From the NCBI GenBank assembly GCA_021234155.1, contig JAJEKV010000060.1, positions 4,980,323-5,044,322 on the forward strand: a DNA stretch of 64,000 nt, written 5' to 3'. A program made the translations under genes and the position numbers. This stretch comes from Isoetes taiwanensis (Eukaryota; Streptophyta; Lycopodiopsida; Isoetales; Isoetaceae). Positions 1-11,559 of the stretch are shown here, in pieces. The notes beneath the pieces were generated by a model, which saw only the letters and a program-made list of their open reading frames with translations, was not told where the DNA came from and did not search any database. Positions within the stretch are counted from its first letter, which is position 1. Each line of letters starts with the position of its first letter.

Positions 1-1097
1 GGATCTCCATGATAAATTCCGGGATGAGGCCCATCGTGTTTTTCGAGGCTCAATCTTTGCTTGGTTGTTATCATCAACCAACAAATATTTCAAGGATCCT
101 TTCGATCTCGGACTCTTGAGCGAGTACATGCGAACTTGCTCAAGACTTACCTCGTGGCGGCTGAAACATTGGACCAGGTAAACAAAAATTTGGCGCATCC
201 TGACGATCTTGAGTTCGCCCAAATTTATATGCAGCACTTGGGAGGCTATAATCAACTCTGTGGCCTTCTAGAAAGCAAGACCATCCCCACGAGTTGGGTA
301 AATCCTCCTATCTATCAATTACTCTCTACTTCAGAATGGGACCATTGGTGTCGTGCTCTTGATCAGAATCTTGTTCAAGCATTTAGGGACATGGCTCTGC
401 AACCCACGCTGCGGGCATGCTTCCCTCTCCCTATGCTTCCTTAGGAGTACCTCCCGCCCACGGTTCCTCTCTTCATTTGGCGTCTTCCCTTTTGGGCCGA
501 AGGTCTGGATAGCCCTGTTGGGGTCGACTCGCCTCGGATCTCCCGCGGATCTCGGGTGGGATCCGTTTTGTCGGCGCTTTCGATTGGGAGGATGGTGCCA
601 CCTTGGACACTACTACAAATTGGCTCTATATTGCTAATGGCGTGGTTGGCAGCGCCTGGCTGATGCTATTCATGGCCTTGACACCTTCTTGCGAGAATCC
701 GCCACCTCACCGGACCCTTGATCCCACCGTCGGGCTGGTTTACGTCTTTGCTCTCAAGTGCATCTGAGTGACTCCTTAAATCGGGCGGCGTCCCATCTTT
801 TCTTCGCAACCCGAATGCGGCGTCGGTGCCGCCGGTCTCAGTTTGCCTACTCATGGAGTGCCGGTTTGTTTCTTTCGAAGCCCATGCGTACTGGAAGACA
901 TGGTGCGCTCTCACTTCCTCATTGATGTTGATCACGCTCTTGGGCTCAACACTCGATGCACTTCAAACCGTCGGGGATCTCATAAGCACTTATCACAATG
1001 GTGCCGCCCTCATTCCGTGAGGATCACTTTCGGTTTCTGGTTTCCGCCCTCGGAAGCACTTCCTCCTTTCCTTGGTGAGTGTCGTTTGGTGGGGGAG
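1..1097 (+). mobile_element. 3' internal part of an LTR retroelement, no recognised domain
   Basis: This stretch lies directly upstream of an LTR and ends in a purine tract (GGTGGGGGAG, 1088-1097) of the kind that primes plus-strand synthesis, so I read it as the 3' internal part of a retroelement whose 5' part lies outside the window. It is GC-richer than the DNA to its right. The longest open frame (61-444, 127 codons) resembles no reverse transcriptase, integrase or gag I know, and several short frames after 440 look like decayed coding sequence. Function is unknown; it may be a non-autonomous element. Confidence 0.45.
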
Positions 1098-1644
1098 TGT
1101 TAGTCCTGTGCCTCACAGTGCGGGACTATTCATGCATCTGACGGACCAAGTCAAGTCAAGGATCCACAATCGGTGGGTCGGTCATCAAAAGCCCAATGAG
1201 AAGACCAAGCGGCGGACCACTTGATCAAAGCACGGGTCTGCGCTACCAAAGGCGTCGCTTCGGACAACAAGTGACCCGTCCGCCAGCGTCGGCGTCGGTA
1301 GCGATTCCGGGCTTTTCAAGAGGCACCGCCATCACTCCCTACAAATCGGGCCTCCTTCCAGGAGTCGGCACCGAAATCAGTCAGAGTGTCTATATTGGGC
1401 CAAAGGCCATTGTACTATATATATGAGTAGAGCTAGCATATGATTTTTAGATGAGTTTTGAGTCTTGTCTCACTTCAGTTTTCTCTCGATTGCGAGAGCT
1501 CATGTATCATCATCATTGATATCAAGGAAGCTTATCATTGTTGTCTCATTATTCTTTTGTTTTCTTTTCCCTTCCTTTTGTTTTCTTGCAAATCCCGCGT
1601 GACATAGTCCCCGGATCCTCCTGTTAGATCCAAGGGTCCTCACA
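1098..1644 (+). repeat. LTR (547 bp), probably a 3' LTR
   Basis: The stretch begins TGTTAGTCC just after a purine tract and ends GGTCCTCACA, giving the TG...CA ends of an LTR. A TATA-like GTACTATATATATGAG lies at about 1411-1426, suitably placed for LTR transcription. The five bases on either side (GGGAG and GAGGG) do not match, so this is more likely the 3' LTR of an element running in from the left than a solo LTR. The right end abuts the last codons of the minus-strand cysteine-rich gene relic, so the element seems to have inserted at the 3' end of that gene. Confidence 0.6.
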
Positions 1645-3110
1645 GAGGGCTGTCTTGCAGGAGTTCCCGAACCCAGACCCCAAACACCTCTGCCTCGTAC
1701 CCATCTTCTTCAACATTGTCCCTGTTTGTAGGCTCTAGTTTTCTCAACTCCCACCTGCCACAATGATTAGCATTCTCACAAGCAGACCAATCAAAATTGA
1801 TGCATGCCTTACAAAAACATGAAAGAGATCTACACATTAACTTTGTTGGATCATTTGGATCTATGGATGATACGCATAATGAAGAGATTGCACCCCCCTT
1901 TCAGGGAGCACATCAAATCTTTGGGAGCGGTCAATGTCGGACACCTTCCAAAATACCCTTTCCACATCGAAATTTTCTCTTCAAGAACCTCACATGCGGT
2001 TTTACGCATTTTTTATCACTTTCCCATCCTTTTTCTTTGTTTCGACTCAAGCCATAGTTTGGCTATGGCTCCTTCTAAAATCATGTGTGCCCTTCCCATG
2101 TCACGAGCCAAAGAAATTCGGTGCATTCGATCTTATGTTGTTGATGATACCTAGTTACATAATAGAAAGCTCTTACGGACTTGAATTGGGTTGCACGGTA
2201 CCCGTCGGACCAAACTAAGTGGTATTTCATATGGCTAAAGCACCATTTTCTCTCAAAGCCAATTGAGGTGCATAGTGAATGCTTTTTTGTACAAAGTGAG
2301 TATCATGTATTTTGTCATCACGAAATAAAGAAGTGCACACATTTCCTCGTTTTACCACGTACCTTGAACATCGTGATGTGGACCAATATTTGATTTGTTC
2401 ATTGTACCAATGTTGTGCTTGAATCTCGTTGAATGGCTTCAAAGTATAATTCTCAGAAGCAACAACGATATCTGGTATCATCACGAAGACTCTTCATGGA
2501 TTCCTTGAATTGTTTGCTCTGCCAATGTGCCACAAAGTTATGATATACAAACTTTGACATATGATCAAACATGTTATCCAACATATTCTTGGAGCTGCCT
2601 TTCTTGTCAATTAGCTTTTAGTCTTCGTGAAGTTCCTTTCTTGAGTGCTCATTAACGCAACCATAGACTTGCCAATCAAGCGTTTGATCAATCGCTCATT
2701 GGATTCTCTTGGACACAACTCAATTAATTGTTTCCCACAATTTCCACAATCGATTTGATACATCGTAGCTTATGCCACTCATTGCCTGGGCTTTGCTCTG
2801 TCACATACCATAGCCCTCCAAAATGTGCTAACATTATCAAATGTCATGTTCTTGGCTTGACATATCCCAAAGATGAGCTTCATTTTACAAGACACACCAC
2901 AATTGCACGAACAATTTTCATGGAGTCTTGACCTCATCAAATTAAATGCACGCTTTGTGATGGATGTGATTGCTCATGTTTCACGCAACAACATGTGTTT
3001 CTTTCCTTTAGCTTTCTAATGCAAGAAGGTTTTAAGTATTCAAATTGCCTTAGCCCAATCCGAACCTCGGATCTTGATCCACAAAATTACGGAATAATTC
3101 ACTGTAAAAT
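1640..3110 (-). pseudogene. Decayed cysteine-rich transposon-like gene (WSDG/GSGHGKG family)
   Basis: Reading the minus strand across frames gives one colinear protein broken by many frameshifts and stops. In order: a FEYLKPSCIRKLKERNTCCC segment (about 3040-2970), Cys-rich NCSCNCGVSCK (near 2900), a C-G-N-C-G knuckle (near 2750), an NFVAHWQ segment (near 2540), SENYTL (near 2450), DDKIHDTHFVQ (near 2310), a WSDG...QFKSVRAFYYV segment (about 2220-2160), FFGS-stop-HGKG (near 2110), a VFWKVSDIDRS segment (near 1935) and a tail with SLSCFCKACINFDW (about 1820). From memory this order matches a large family in ferns and animals thought to be transposon-derived; I know no formal name. The WSDG aspartate may be catalytic, which is inference. 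An LTR abuts its 3' end. Confidence 0.7.
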
Positions 3111-3136
3111 TACGATTGAAATAAAATTAGTCATCT

Positions 3137-3164
3137 CATTACATTACATTACATTACATTACAT
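3137..3164. repeat. (ATTAC)n microsatellite
   Basis: About five head-to-tail copies of the pentamer ATTAC, within the presumed intron of the minus-strand gene relic. Confidence 0.85.
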
Positions 3165-3531
3165 GCAAATCTTTTTACATATTGAGACCCTAAACTCCCA
3201 CACATACATGTATATTCGACGACATGAATTTTATTTCATTTACTATGAAGTCACATAATTTCTTGACAATTAACACATCTCCACACTAATTTCTTCTTAG
3301 TTACTGCCTACATCTACAATACATCCAGAATATACATGTAAACAAATATACATGTACGTGTTGCCATGAAATAATTTGACATTTCCATGTAGAGCAAACT
3401 AGTGCAGATTGCATCTACATTACATTCAAAAAGTAAAGAAATCTGTTACAAACTTTACATCAGCATTACAAAATAAAAAACATCTTTATTCTGCAAAAAA
3501 AGATGCAATTACAGCTAAATTACAGTCGTAC

Positions 3532-3872
3532 CTGTGTAATGTCAACATATTGAATTGGTTGTGTCCTCTTCTTCATGACATCTCTAATTTTTGGTGAAAC
3601 CTTTGAGTTATCTAACCAAAACTGATTTACAGCAGCATTCATCTTTCTTCTAATTGGCTTTGTCACGTATCCATCCCTACAAACCCTCTGTTTCGATCTT
3701 CTTTGCCTGCTTGTAACAGTGCTTTCCGAAACTTCATCAACAGGAGGATTGAAATCTGAACCCGATGCTGACCTCGAAGTGCTTGCATGAGAGTCCAATC
3801 CTTCTTCCATAGTTTCTTCTTCAACTGGTGCTTTAAGACATCGATCCATTCTGCAGAAAGGGGATGCAACAT
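3532..3872 (-). pseudogene. Upstream exon of the cysteine-rich gene relic
   Basis: On the minus strand this open segment is bounded by a good splice acceptor (TTTTTTGTGCAG before 3872) and donor (CAG/GTACGA after 3532), giving a 341-bp exon open throughout. It encodes an acidic, serine-rich stretch and then a basic region containing VNQFWLDNSKVSPKIRDV. From memory, a short segment of this kind precedes the cysteine-rich core in the same fern family, and the next recognisable piece of that core starts at about 3110. The DNA between would be intron plus decayed coding sequence. The exon itself has no stop, unlike the rest of the gene. Confidence 0.5.
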
Positions 3873-4873
3873 CCTGCACAAAAAATCAGATTAATTACTG
3901 CTTGAAGGGATTTGTATTACTGCTTGAAGGAAAGGGATTTCAATTTCTTCAAGATACATTTGTTTCTTGAAATGCATTCGATTTAGGAGCATGTATAATC
4001 GATTCGGGGCAAGTTTTCCTTGAGGTAGAATCTGGAGCCATGTTTGATCGATTGAGGAAAGTTCAAAATGTGCGCCAAGATTTTGGGAGGATTTGGTATA
4101 ATCATGGAGAATATTGTACGTCAACCGCCTTTATTAATAATAGGCAACTCCATTTAAAATTCAAAATGTACATTACAAACACTTTAACCCAGTTCAAATT
4201 TCTACATCAATATACAAAAAAATTCAATCACCCTTTCATGCTTCTACCCACCCTCGCTATCCTGGTATACGACGGAGGTTTACCCTCTCGGTCCCGTAAT
4301 TTAGCCCGTCCTCCTTTTTCTAGTGCAGTATCAGCCCTTTGGTGAGGAGATGTTCCAAAACCTGTATGTTAGAGTAGAAGAAAAGAGAATGGAGAATTAC
4401 CGTAGCTCTTATCATGCATATCTTAGCATAACTTGCTTTTACAATCTGCAAAATTTAAACTGCAATACCTGGGTATTGGCGCACTATTGCCATCATATGT
4501 AATAGCTTGTTATACTGCACTTACCAATGAAGCTATATTGGTCATGAATAAGATAAGGTAGAATCACTCCCTTTTGTTGTTGAGCAACATGCTCATTGTC
4601 ACAAATCCTTTAAGTGCTGCCTGCTCAATTAAAGACTTGCAAATACATTTTGCATTACCTTAAACATTCATACCATGAGGTGGTAGATCCAGTGAAGAAA
4701 ATAGGAAAGGCCAAACCACTTTACCCTGAAGACCTCTCAAGATTTTGTGCAACAAGCAGCAGGCAGACATCAGAGAATATGATATAAACTTATCGTATGA
4801 AGATACTCCATTTTGCCAACAAGATTCGTTTTACCTTAAGTTTAAACAAGTAGTCCTAACCACAGATTCATCA
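3873..4873. other. Gene-poor interval
   Basis: AT-rich sequence with only short unrelated open frames (for example 3891-4124 minus and 4040-4345 plus) that resemble nothing known to me. It could be intron or upstream flank of the minus-strand relic. No RNA gene, terminal repeat or promoter is evident. Confidence 0.5.
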
Positions 4874-5320
4874 ATTATCAAGAATTTTGACTATTCTATA
4901 CCTTGTGGAGTAACCAAAAATACATCGCTTTATCATGCTGAACAGCCTTCAGAAATATACTATAATTAAGCATGACAAAACCATCTTTTGCAAAAGGTAA
5001 AATCAAGAATAACACAAGTATTATCCAGCAAAAATACCAATGCTTCCCTTAATGCCTTAGTTCTCATATCAATTAAAAAAACAAGTGCCAAACCTGGTTG
5101 AGATTATCAAGAATTTTGACTATTCTATATCTTGTGGAGTAACCAAAAATGCATTGCTTTATCATGCTGAACAGACTTCAAAAATATACTATGATTAAGC
5201 ATGACAGAACCATGATCTTTTGCAAAAGGTAAAATCAAGAATAACACAAGTATTATGCAGCAAAAATACCAACGCTTCCCGTAATGCCTTAGTTCTCATA
5301 GTGCCAAACCTGGTTGAGAA
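4874..5320. repeat. Two-copy tandem duplication, about 0.22 kb unit
   Basis: The sequence from ATTATCAAGAATTTTGAC (4874) to the GTGCCAAACCTGGTTGAG near 5100 is repeated from 5103 to about 5320. The copies differ by scattered substitutions and by a short AT-rich stretch (about 5069-5085) missing from the second. No long open frame spans it. Confidence 0.85.
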
Positions 5321-7215
5321 GGACGTCTTTGTCCTCCAAATCATGATAATCTGCAGCAAAAAGTTCAGATTGCTACTTCCTTAGGGTCTTGATACTCATT
5401 AATAACACACATACTACCGCTACCAGCTCCATTTTTGTTTGCTCCATAGAAGAGTGCAGAATCGGCCAAGTTATCAAGCTAAATCCCTTATGTTGCTCAT
5501 TGCAAAAGCGTAGGGCAAAACAAGGTCGCACACATTGCAAAAATGTCCCCAAGATTTATCAATATGTAGGGTAGAATCCGTCAAAAGAGCCAACACAGAA
5601 TAGTTCATTTCCTAGCAGAGGATGCAAATATAAGCAAGAAGGTAAAGCTACAAAATCCTTATTCTTGTAGTACATTATATGCTAAGTAGCAAAATGCAAA
5701 CACATATAAATCTAACAATAGGTTTGTAGATCATATATGCCAAAGGGTAGGTTCTAGAACTCATTTGAAAAGCATGCTCCAAGCAAAAACACTGATCATA
5801 TAGACCTGGATGGAGCCTTTGGTTAGCAAAAACCAGTTAAAAATTTTGTTGCAGAAAATGTGCACTCGTTTGTAGGGCCATCTGACTATGTTGTTGTGCT
5901 CCAATACAACTTGCTGGCCAAGCTAAACAGATCATAGAACTTCCTCTTTGGATACAACAGATTATTGGAAGCCCCTTTGGAGATGGAGGCAGTTTTGAAG
6001 GATTGCTATGATTGAGAAAAGGACCCCTGCACAAATATCTATTCCGATAGATTAGTTGCTTAAGGCACTCAAATGAGTGTTTTGTCAAGGTAAACAAGGA
6101 TCATACTAAGATCACAGAGAAACACACTATCAGATCCGCATATACAAAGCAAGAACAACCACAACCATGCTAAACATACAAAAAAAGGAAGGCCCTAAAC
6201 ATGAAGGCCCTTTCTGAGATCCAGATTCAAGCTTAGCCAAAGAAAGGACCGCCAAACTAAGAGCCGAAACCACAACCCAGATCAATCAAAGAACCACTGA
6301 ACCTTCCTACGAAATGGCCCTCTTCTCTTGATGTCTCAAAGAAAATCCAGCAAGCTTCCACAATCGATTAAAACAACGGCAAACTTAAACTAGAATCAAT
6401 TAAAACAAAGGCAAACCAAGATTAGAATGAAGCAAAGGAAGCACAAAAAACTTGTGATCGCCTCCAGAGTCGCTCCTAACCTATATATCTCTTATATATA
6501 CAAGAAATTTATCACGGCGGCCAAGGCCGCCGCGAACATTTCTTTTGTTTGAGTTAGTGCAAAAGATGCCCTATGCAAAAGATAGACCTTGTGTATAAGA
6601 TAATCGGTGTTAAAGAAGAAAAAAGCAAAATGCTTGTGCATTTCGACATACATTGATATTTCAACTTATGTGGGGTGAAGCCCATGATTTTATCTCAAGC
6701 AAACATTGGTGTTCGGACTTCAGGATCTTCTAAATATTGGTGTTCGCCATGAGATTCCCTCTATAGAGCACAACTTCATCCTTAAAGAACTTCTCGATCC
6801 CGTAATTCGATGGGAAATATTTAGGAGGTCATGTTTAATGAGGAATATTAGATTGATACATGTAGTATTCTCTCATAGTGGTTTCTATCATAGTGGATTT
6901 GACTTGATGTTCATACTAATGTAGGAACAGGTACTAAGCCTGGTCTCATTTTTCTTAGTGTTTGGTTTGATATGTGCGTATCATCCTTCATTCTTTGTAT
7001 CTTAGTGAACATGCGCATGTGTGGTCCATTTTTTATTAGTCGTGTATGCCTAGCCATATAATCTAAGAGGAAAGAATAAGATCCCATTTAATTTTAGCAT
7101 GATGTCGTGTGGGGATGAATGAGTTAGTGATGAAATTACTTTAGGGATGGCTATGATTTAAACATGGATGATGATGGAATGATTATGTAGTCACTTTTCT
7201 CGGCTTTAGAGGCTT
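5321..7215. other. Gene-poor interval with a possible minus-strand 5' end
   Basis: No protein is recognised. On the minus strand a TATA-like run (TATATATAAGAGATATATA, 6482-6500) is followed by GC-richer sequence resembling a plant 5' untranslated region, and a segment ending near 5837 follows an acceptor-like TTTGTGCAG (about 6027-6035). The open frame there (5837-6097 minus) matches nothing I know. These could be the 5' exons of a minus-strand transcript, but the case is weak. From 6540 to 7215 I see nothing. Confidence 0.3.
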
Positions 7216-7592
7216 TTGAAAGAAGTGAGAGAACGAGTAACGAAGCTAAAAATAACCATTTGTTCAAAAGTACGAGCACCTCAAAATCGGGGATGCCCAT
7301 CATCGTCGCCCATAGCCACGGATTATCTGCTGCAAGGTATCAAAGTCTGCCTAATTTGTCGTTTCTGTCAGATTTTCAAAGCAGACTCCTTTGAAGCAGG
7401 GTCTCGAAGCAGGGCCACGAAGCAGAGTCTGTCGGATGGGGCTGCAAGAAGAAGTCCTGAAAGACAGAACTCAATCATGAACTGGCTAAAATTTGAGGGA
7501 ATTTTGCCCACATGGTTTGCATTATGCAATGCGCTGATTCCTCCTTTACTTTACATTTTACTTTGCACCCCTGCTCTGCCATATATGGAAGC
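7216..7592. other. Left flank of the copia array
   Basis: An open frame begins at 7216 and runs into the first LTR. Its protein is unrecognised and probably not a gene. The last five bases (GAAGC, 7588-7592) are the left copy of the target-site duplication of the array; the right copy is at 39799-39803. Confidence 0.6.
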
Positions 7593-7784
7593 TGTGAAGA
7601 AAATACTTGACAGATCAGCATCTTCTTTGGCATCCACGTCAGCCCCAAAGGGCACGCCTGTTAGTTACGGCCATAAGCCATAACGGAGCATTCTAATTCT
7701 AATTCTATTTTTTGCTGTAAGAGCTACGACAGGGGCTATTCCTGTCTAGAGATAATTCCATCTACCTATTCCCATAATTCTTTA
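7593..7784 (+). repeat. Copia LTR 1 (192 bp)
   Basis: Begins TGTGAAGAAAATACTTGACAG and ends CATAATTCTTTA, directly before a TGGTATCAGAGC primer-binding site. The left boundary is set by loss of similarity to the other four LTRs and by the GAAGC duplication. The 3' end is TA rather than the usual CA. Confidence 0.92.
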
Positions 7785-7796
7785 TGGTATCAGAGC
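7785..7796 (+). promoter_or_regulatory. Primer-binding site, initiator tRNA-Met type
   Basis: TGGTATCAGAGC immediately follows LTR 1. This is the usual plant copia primer-binding site, complementary to the 3' end of initiator methionine tRNA. The same site follows LTRs 2 and 4; after LTR 3 it is altered to TGGTATCGTAGAGC. Confidence 0.9.
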
Positions 7797-8040
7797 AGGG
7801 AAGCGATGGGAAAGAGAGTGCAGCGGCAGAAGAATTTGCTTAAATCACTCAGAATTCAACGCGTGATAGCCAGAGTGAATCACAGAATTGCACAGCGGAA
7901 ATTGAAGCAGAAACAAAGCATCAGAAACATCCGCAAATCTGTATTCCAGAGACTAACATTCCGGTGAGAGAAGGAACAGGTATTTGTTCAAAGTTTCATA
8001 ACAAATCCATTAATTCAGGGTTTATTCCAAAGAATTAGGA

Positions 8041-8680
8041 TGGAGATAGTTCCTGGTGGAAAATATGTGTTGGAAAAATTCAACGGAAGAAATTTTCATA
8101 CCTGGCAAGTCAAAATCAAGTTCCACTTGATTGAGAAGGATTTGTTTGGAGTTGTTGATGACACAGAGAAGAAATCGTCTGATGCAACAGAGTTAGCAAA
8201 GTGGAAGGTGAAGGATAGGAAGGCTATGGCAATGATTGGTCTCGGCTTAGGAGACGCCCATATTCATCATGTGAATTTCTCAAAGACTGCAAGGGAAGTT
8301 TGGGAAGCCTTAGAGAAGATCATTCTAAGGTTCGTCTGAAGAGGCAGCTCTTTGAATTGCGCATGGAGGAAGGAGGAAGTCTTGCAGAACATATAAGCCA
8401 GTTAAGATCAATACTCAATCAGTTGGCAGGGATAAAGCAAATGCAACAGATGATCATGCCAAGGCAGTATTTTTTCATAGTCTTCCGCAGTCATATTCTC
8501 ATGTCGTCACCACTTTGCAGAAAAGGATTGTCACTTGCACAGGTTATAGCATCTTTGCTAGAACAAGAGCGCCAGATGAAAGAAGGAGATCAGTCCTCAG
8601 TGGCCATGTTCATGAATAAGAAGCCTTCAAATTGGAAAAAAACATGGCTTCATGGCTCAAGTAGAGGAAAAACCTGTTGA
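8041..8680 (+). pseudogene. gag: Copy A gag (UBN2-type), broken
   Basis: Encodes the copia capsid precursor. The start MEIVPGGKYVLEKFNGRNFH is shared with copies B and C, and the FHTWQVKIKFHL and KWKVKDRKAMAMIGLGLG segments are typical of plant copia gag. Relative to copies B and D this copy lacks about 20 bp near 8320, which shifts frame, and a larger stretch near 8643 that includes the CCHC zinc knuckle, so gag runs almost directly into the protease. Confidence 0.85.
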
Positions 8681-9347
8681 GGATCAGATTATATGGATTG
8701 ACTCTGGAGCCACTCAACATATGTGCCCAAAGGAGGATTACTTTCAGGACTTGCAGCCAGTACATGGAACAAGGAAAGTAATGATGGGAGATGACTTTGG
8801 GCATGTCATTGTAGGAATGGGCAGCATCAAAATTGCCTTAAACAGTGGACTCACACGCATGGTTCGAAGAGTGTTATATGTACCAGGCATCACCAAAACG
8901 CTGTTATCAGTAGGAGCATTGGCTGATCTAGGGTATACAGTTTGGTTTCAGAAAAAAGGGTGCCATGTAACTTCAAGAGATCAGCAAACAATTGCCTTGG
9001 GAGTGAGATATGCTTCATTATACAAGCTAGATGCTCAAGTGATCAAGAAACAGCCCGTTGGAGTCAATGTCATGATTGCTCAAGGAGAAAATGCTCAGCT
9101 TGATTTGTGGCACAAGAGACTTGGTCATTTCAATCATCAAGCAATTATTGAGATGCATAGGAGATCATTAGTGGATGGCCTCAAGCTATCCAGCTATGAA
9201 ATATCCAAGTTGTGTGATGCATGTGTACTTGGCAAGCAACATCGAAGGCCCTTTCCCAAAGGGCAAACTGTGCGAGCTGCTGGAGTACTCGACTTGGTGC
9301 ACAGCGACATATGTGGACCAATGTCAGTGGAGACCTTTATAAGATAA
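8652..9347 (+). pseudogene. pol: Copy A pol 5' part: protease and start of integrase
   Basis: Contains the aspartic protease signature IDSGATQHM (near 8695), the GAG-pre-integrase segment LWHKRLGHFNHQAI and the integrase zinc-finger cysteines CDACVLGK (HHCC). The frame is open until it is cut by the Ty3/gypsy insertion just after the VET/F codons at about 9339. It continues at 23350 with HKRYFITFIDDYSRK. Confidence 0.9.
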
Positions 9348-10863
9348 TGTGGCGTTCAAAGCCGCGGATACGGTCCCAAGGCGATATCTTTATCTTTGCC
9401 TCAAAATCACGCAGCATTACCGCCACCTCGACCGACGCTGCAGACACGACGCGTGTAGCCAAGCGGGTAGCCCCTAGGGGGCAACTTGCAAAGTATGTGC
9501 ATTTATTAATGTGCACATTTACCAATGTGCACATTTATCTAGGTGCACATTTTCCCATGTGGACACTTTATGCCACCTAGTCATTAAAAGGCAAGTGGGC
9601 CACACCCAATTATCCCACATGCTTAAAGGGATAATTGGAAACCCTAGCCCTAAACCCTTGTCTATTTAGGTAGGAGAAACCCTAACTTGCCATTTTCGTC
9701 CATAGGGTTTTAGAGCTCTGTTTTGCTTGCTCCAGGAGTCAAAACCGCCTCCCAGACTCTGTCTGAGCGATTTGACTCATTAGTTTCCCCTTTTAGCTCC
9801 ATCTCCTAGCAGCCCAGCAGGATGGTCGAGTTCAGAGCAGGAGGAGCGAGCCAAGGATCAGGTATTTAGTCGATTTAATAGCATAAACCGTCCTCCAGTC
9901 TTTGTATCAGTAGGTTTAGCCTATTAAATTGCCCATAGCAGCCATTTAGATTCTCAGTTACCAGACTCTAACTAAAGAACCTAACTCTATGAGATAGATT
10001 AGATCTAGTTCTTTAGTTCTTCTCTGATGTATATGGATGATGTATCTCTGTGAACTCATTGTATTGGGAAGGGGGATAGAGACCCTAAAGCTTAGTAGTT
10101 GATGCTCCTAGAGTAGCCTCTCTAGCACACTGTAGATTCGGCCTGTGTACAAGAACCACACCTGGTTGTGGGTGAAGGGGCCAGACTGGCTAAGAAGGAG
10201 GTTCGTGTTCTGACTCTTGAACGGTCCCTCTGGTGTGTAAGGCCTACCGGGGATCCTTGTGACTAGGTCTAATGGCTTGCCACTGAGCGCGGGTAAGGCA
10301 TGGGCAGTGGCCCTCTAGTCACCTTGAGTCAGCATGGAGACCTCTGGCGTGGGGAGATGCAACCCAGGAGTAGCCCCTTTGGCTATGCATCCATGGGCTA
10401 CTGATCAGGTCCCAACACTTTTCAACCTACTCGCAAAGTGTGCACGGGAGGGGCGGATGGAGTGGACAACCCTATGCCATGTTACTCGATGCCGGCCAAA
10501 TCCATTGTCATGATTCTCATGCGCAATGAACTCTGGAGACCCAAGCCGTCAGTCATCCCTGGAGTCTGAGTCTTGGGTAGGAACCCATACGTATTGTGCT
10601 GATATTTGTCTATGCAGATGTTGATGTACCACCCTTAGAGGTGGATATATGATGATGTTATGTACTGACGTGTATGATTACACCTCCGCAGCTAGGTAGG
10701 CCCTGAGGGAGACGGGGTAAAATGACCCCTTCACTCTTCCCACTGGGGCTCGTTACGGGCGCAGTGATATGTGGAGGGCCTTGTATCAGCATGGAGCTGG
10801 TATGGGGGATGAACTCCTGTTTGTATATGGTGAGTGCATCGTATACGAGTAGGGGACGTCACA
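9348..10863 (+). repeat. Ty3/gypsy 5' LTR (1516 bp)
   Basis: Begins TGTGGCGTTC and ends GGGGACGTCACA, one base before the primer-binding site. It aligns along its length with the LTR at 21778-23349, differing by substitutions and indels, the largest being two segments present only in the 3' copy (near 22723-22775 and 22821-22850). That divergence implies an old insertion. The termini form a short inverted repeat (TGTGACGT-like / ACGTCACA). Confidence 0.92.
9495..9553 (+). promoter_or_regulatory. Tandem TGTGCACATTTA motifs in the LTR
   Basis: Four successive units resembling ATGTGCACATTTA occur at about 16-bp spacing within the 5' LTR and are preserved in the 3' LTR (about 21915-21973). The core GTGCAC is palindromic. 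Short tandem palindromic cores in a U3-like position suggest an enhancer or protein-binding array; this is inference. Confidence 0.5.
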
Positions 10864-10864
10864 G

Positions 10865-10876
10865 TGGTATCAGAGC
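10865..10876 (+). promoter_or_regulatory. Ty3/gypsy primer-binding site
   Basis: TGGTATCAGAGC lies one base after the LTR end and matches the initiator methionine tRNA primer site used by most plant LTR retrotransposons. It fixes the right boundary of the 5' LTR. Confidence 0.9.
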
Positions 10877-11069
10877 AATGTTCTTGGAGACCAAGGGCAA
10901 AGCACTGACCATGCTCCCAGTAGTACTAACTTGATAGGATCCTCAAACCTCGAAAAATGGGAAATTTTTTTTTCTCATTTTTGTAGTATATGCTAAGCTA
11001 GTAACAGTTAAGTGAATTAGAACATAAAAAGACTAAAATTAGTGAGCCAAAACCTTCAAAAGTAGGATG

Positions 11070-11136
11070 GTCTCACACGTCGCGCCAGGACCAATAATGA
11101 AAAGTTCATTTTCGGGCTGGGCGCAACGTGTGAGAC
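11070..11136. repeat. 67-bp palindromic repeat, copy 1
   Basis: Starts GTCTCACACGTCGCGCC and ends GGCGCAACGTGTGAGAC, so the two ends are inverted repeats and the whole can fold as a long hairpin. This is the first of four 67-bp copies in the element's leader, here upstream of the histone-like gene. Confidence 0.9.
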
Positions 11137-11283
11137 ATTGAGACCAAAACACCTTGAAAAGTGATGAATTTTAGAAAAGTAACATGGTAATTCGAATTTT
11201 AAGCTAAAAACTAGCTAGATTAGTATGTTACATTACTAAAAACATGCTTAGAAAGTATAAAATTTAGCATCAAAATTCACCAT

Positions 11284-11350
11284 GTCTCACACGTCGCGCC
11301 AGGAGCAAAAATGAAACTTTCATTATTGGTCTGGGCGCAACGTATGAGAC
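11284..11350. repeat. 67-bp palindromic repeat, copy 2
   Basis: Same 67-bp unit, with GTCTCACACGTCGCGCC at the left and GGCGCAACGTATGAGAC at the right. It lies 214 bp after copy 1 and about 100 bp before a TATA box that precedes the histone-like gene. Confidence 0.9.
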
Positions 11351-11451
11351 CATGAGGTTAGAAATGCCTAAACTTAGCCATGTAGTAAGATAATAAGTGT
11401 TTTAGGTGACCCAAAAAGGGAGTTTGATATTTGACCTAAAAATTGCCCATC

Positions 11452-11460
11452 TATAAATAG
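11452..11460 (+). promoter_or_regulatory. TATA box upstream of the histone-like gene
   Basis: TATAAATAG in the context CCCATCTATAAATAGACC, 100 bp before the ATG at 11560. The same motif with similar flanks (CTCTATAAATAGGTCC) precedes the second extra gene. Being inside the element and far from the LTR, it suggests a private promoter. Confidence 0.6.
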
Positions 11461-11559
11461 ACCTAGGACCCCCCATTTCCACGTTCTTCCTTAGAAAAAT
11501 CGCTCCCCCTTGCTAAGGCGATTTTTCGGCGCCGACCTCGGATTGACGAGCCGTCAAAC

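Noticed and set aside
61-444. 127-codon open frame at the left edge as a host gene
   Set aside because: It lies inside the retroelement's internal region and has no recognisable domain, so it is described there and not called as a gene.
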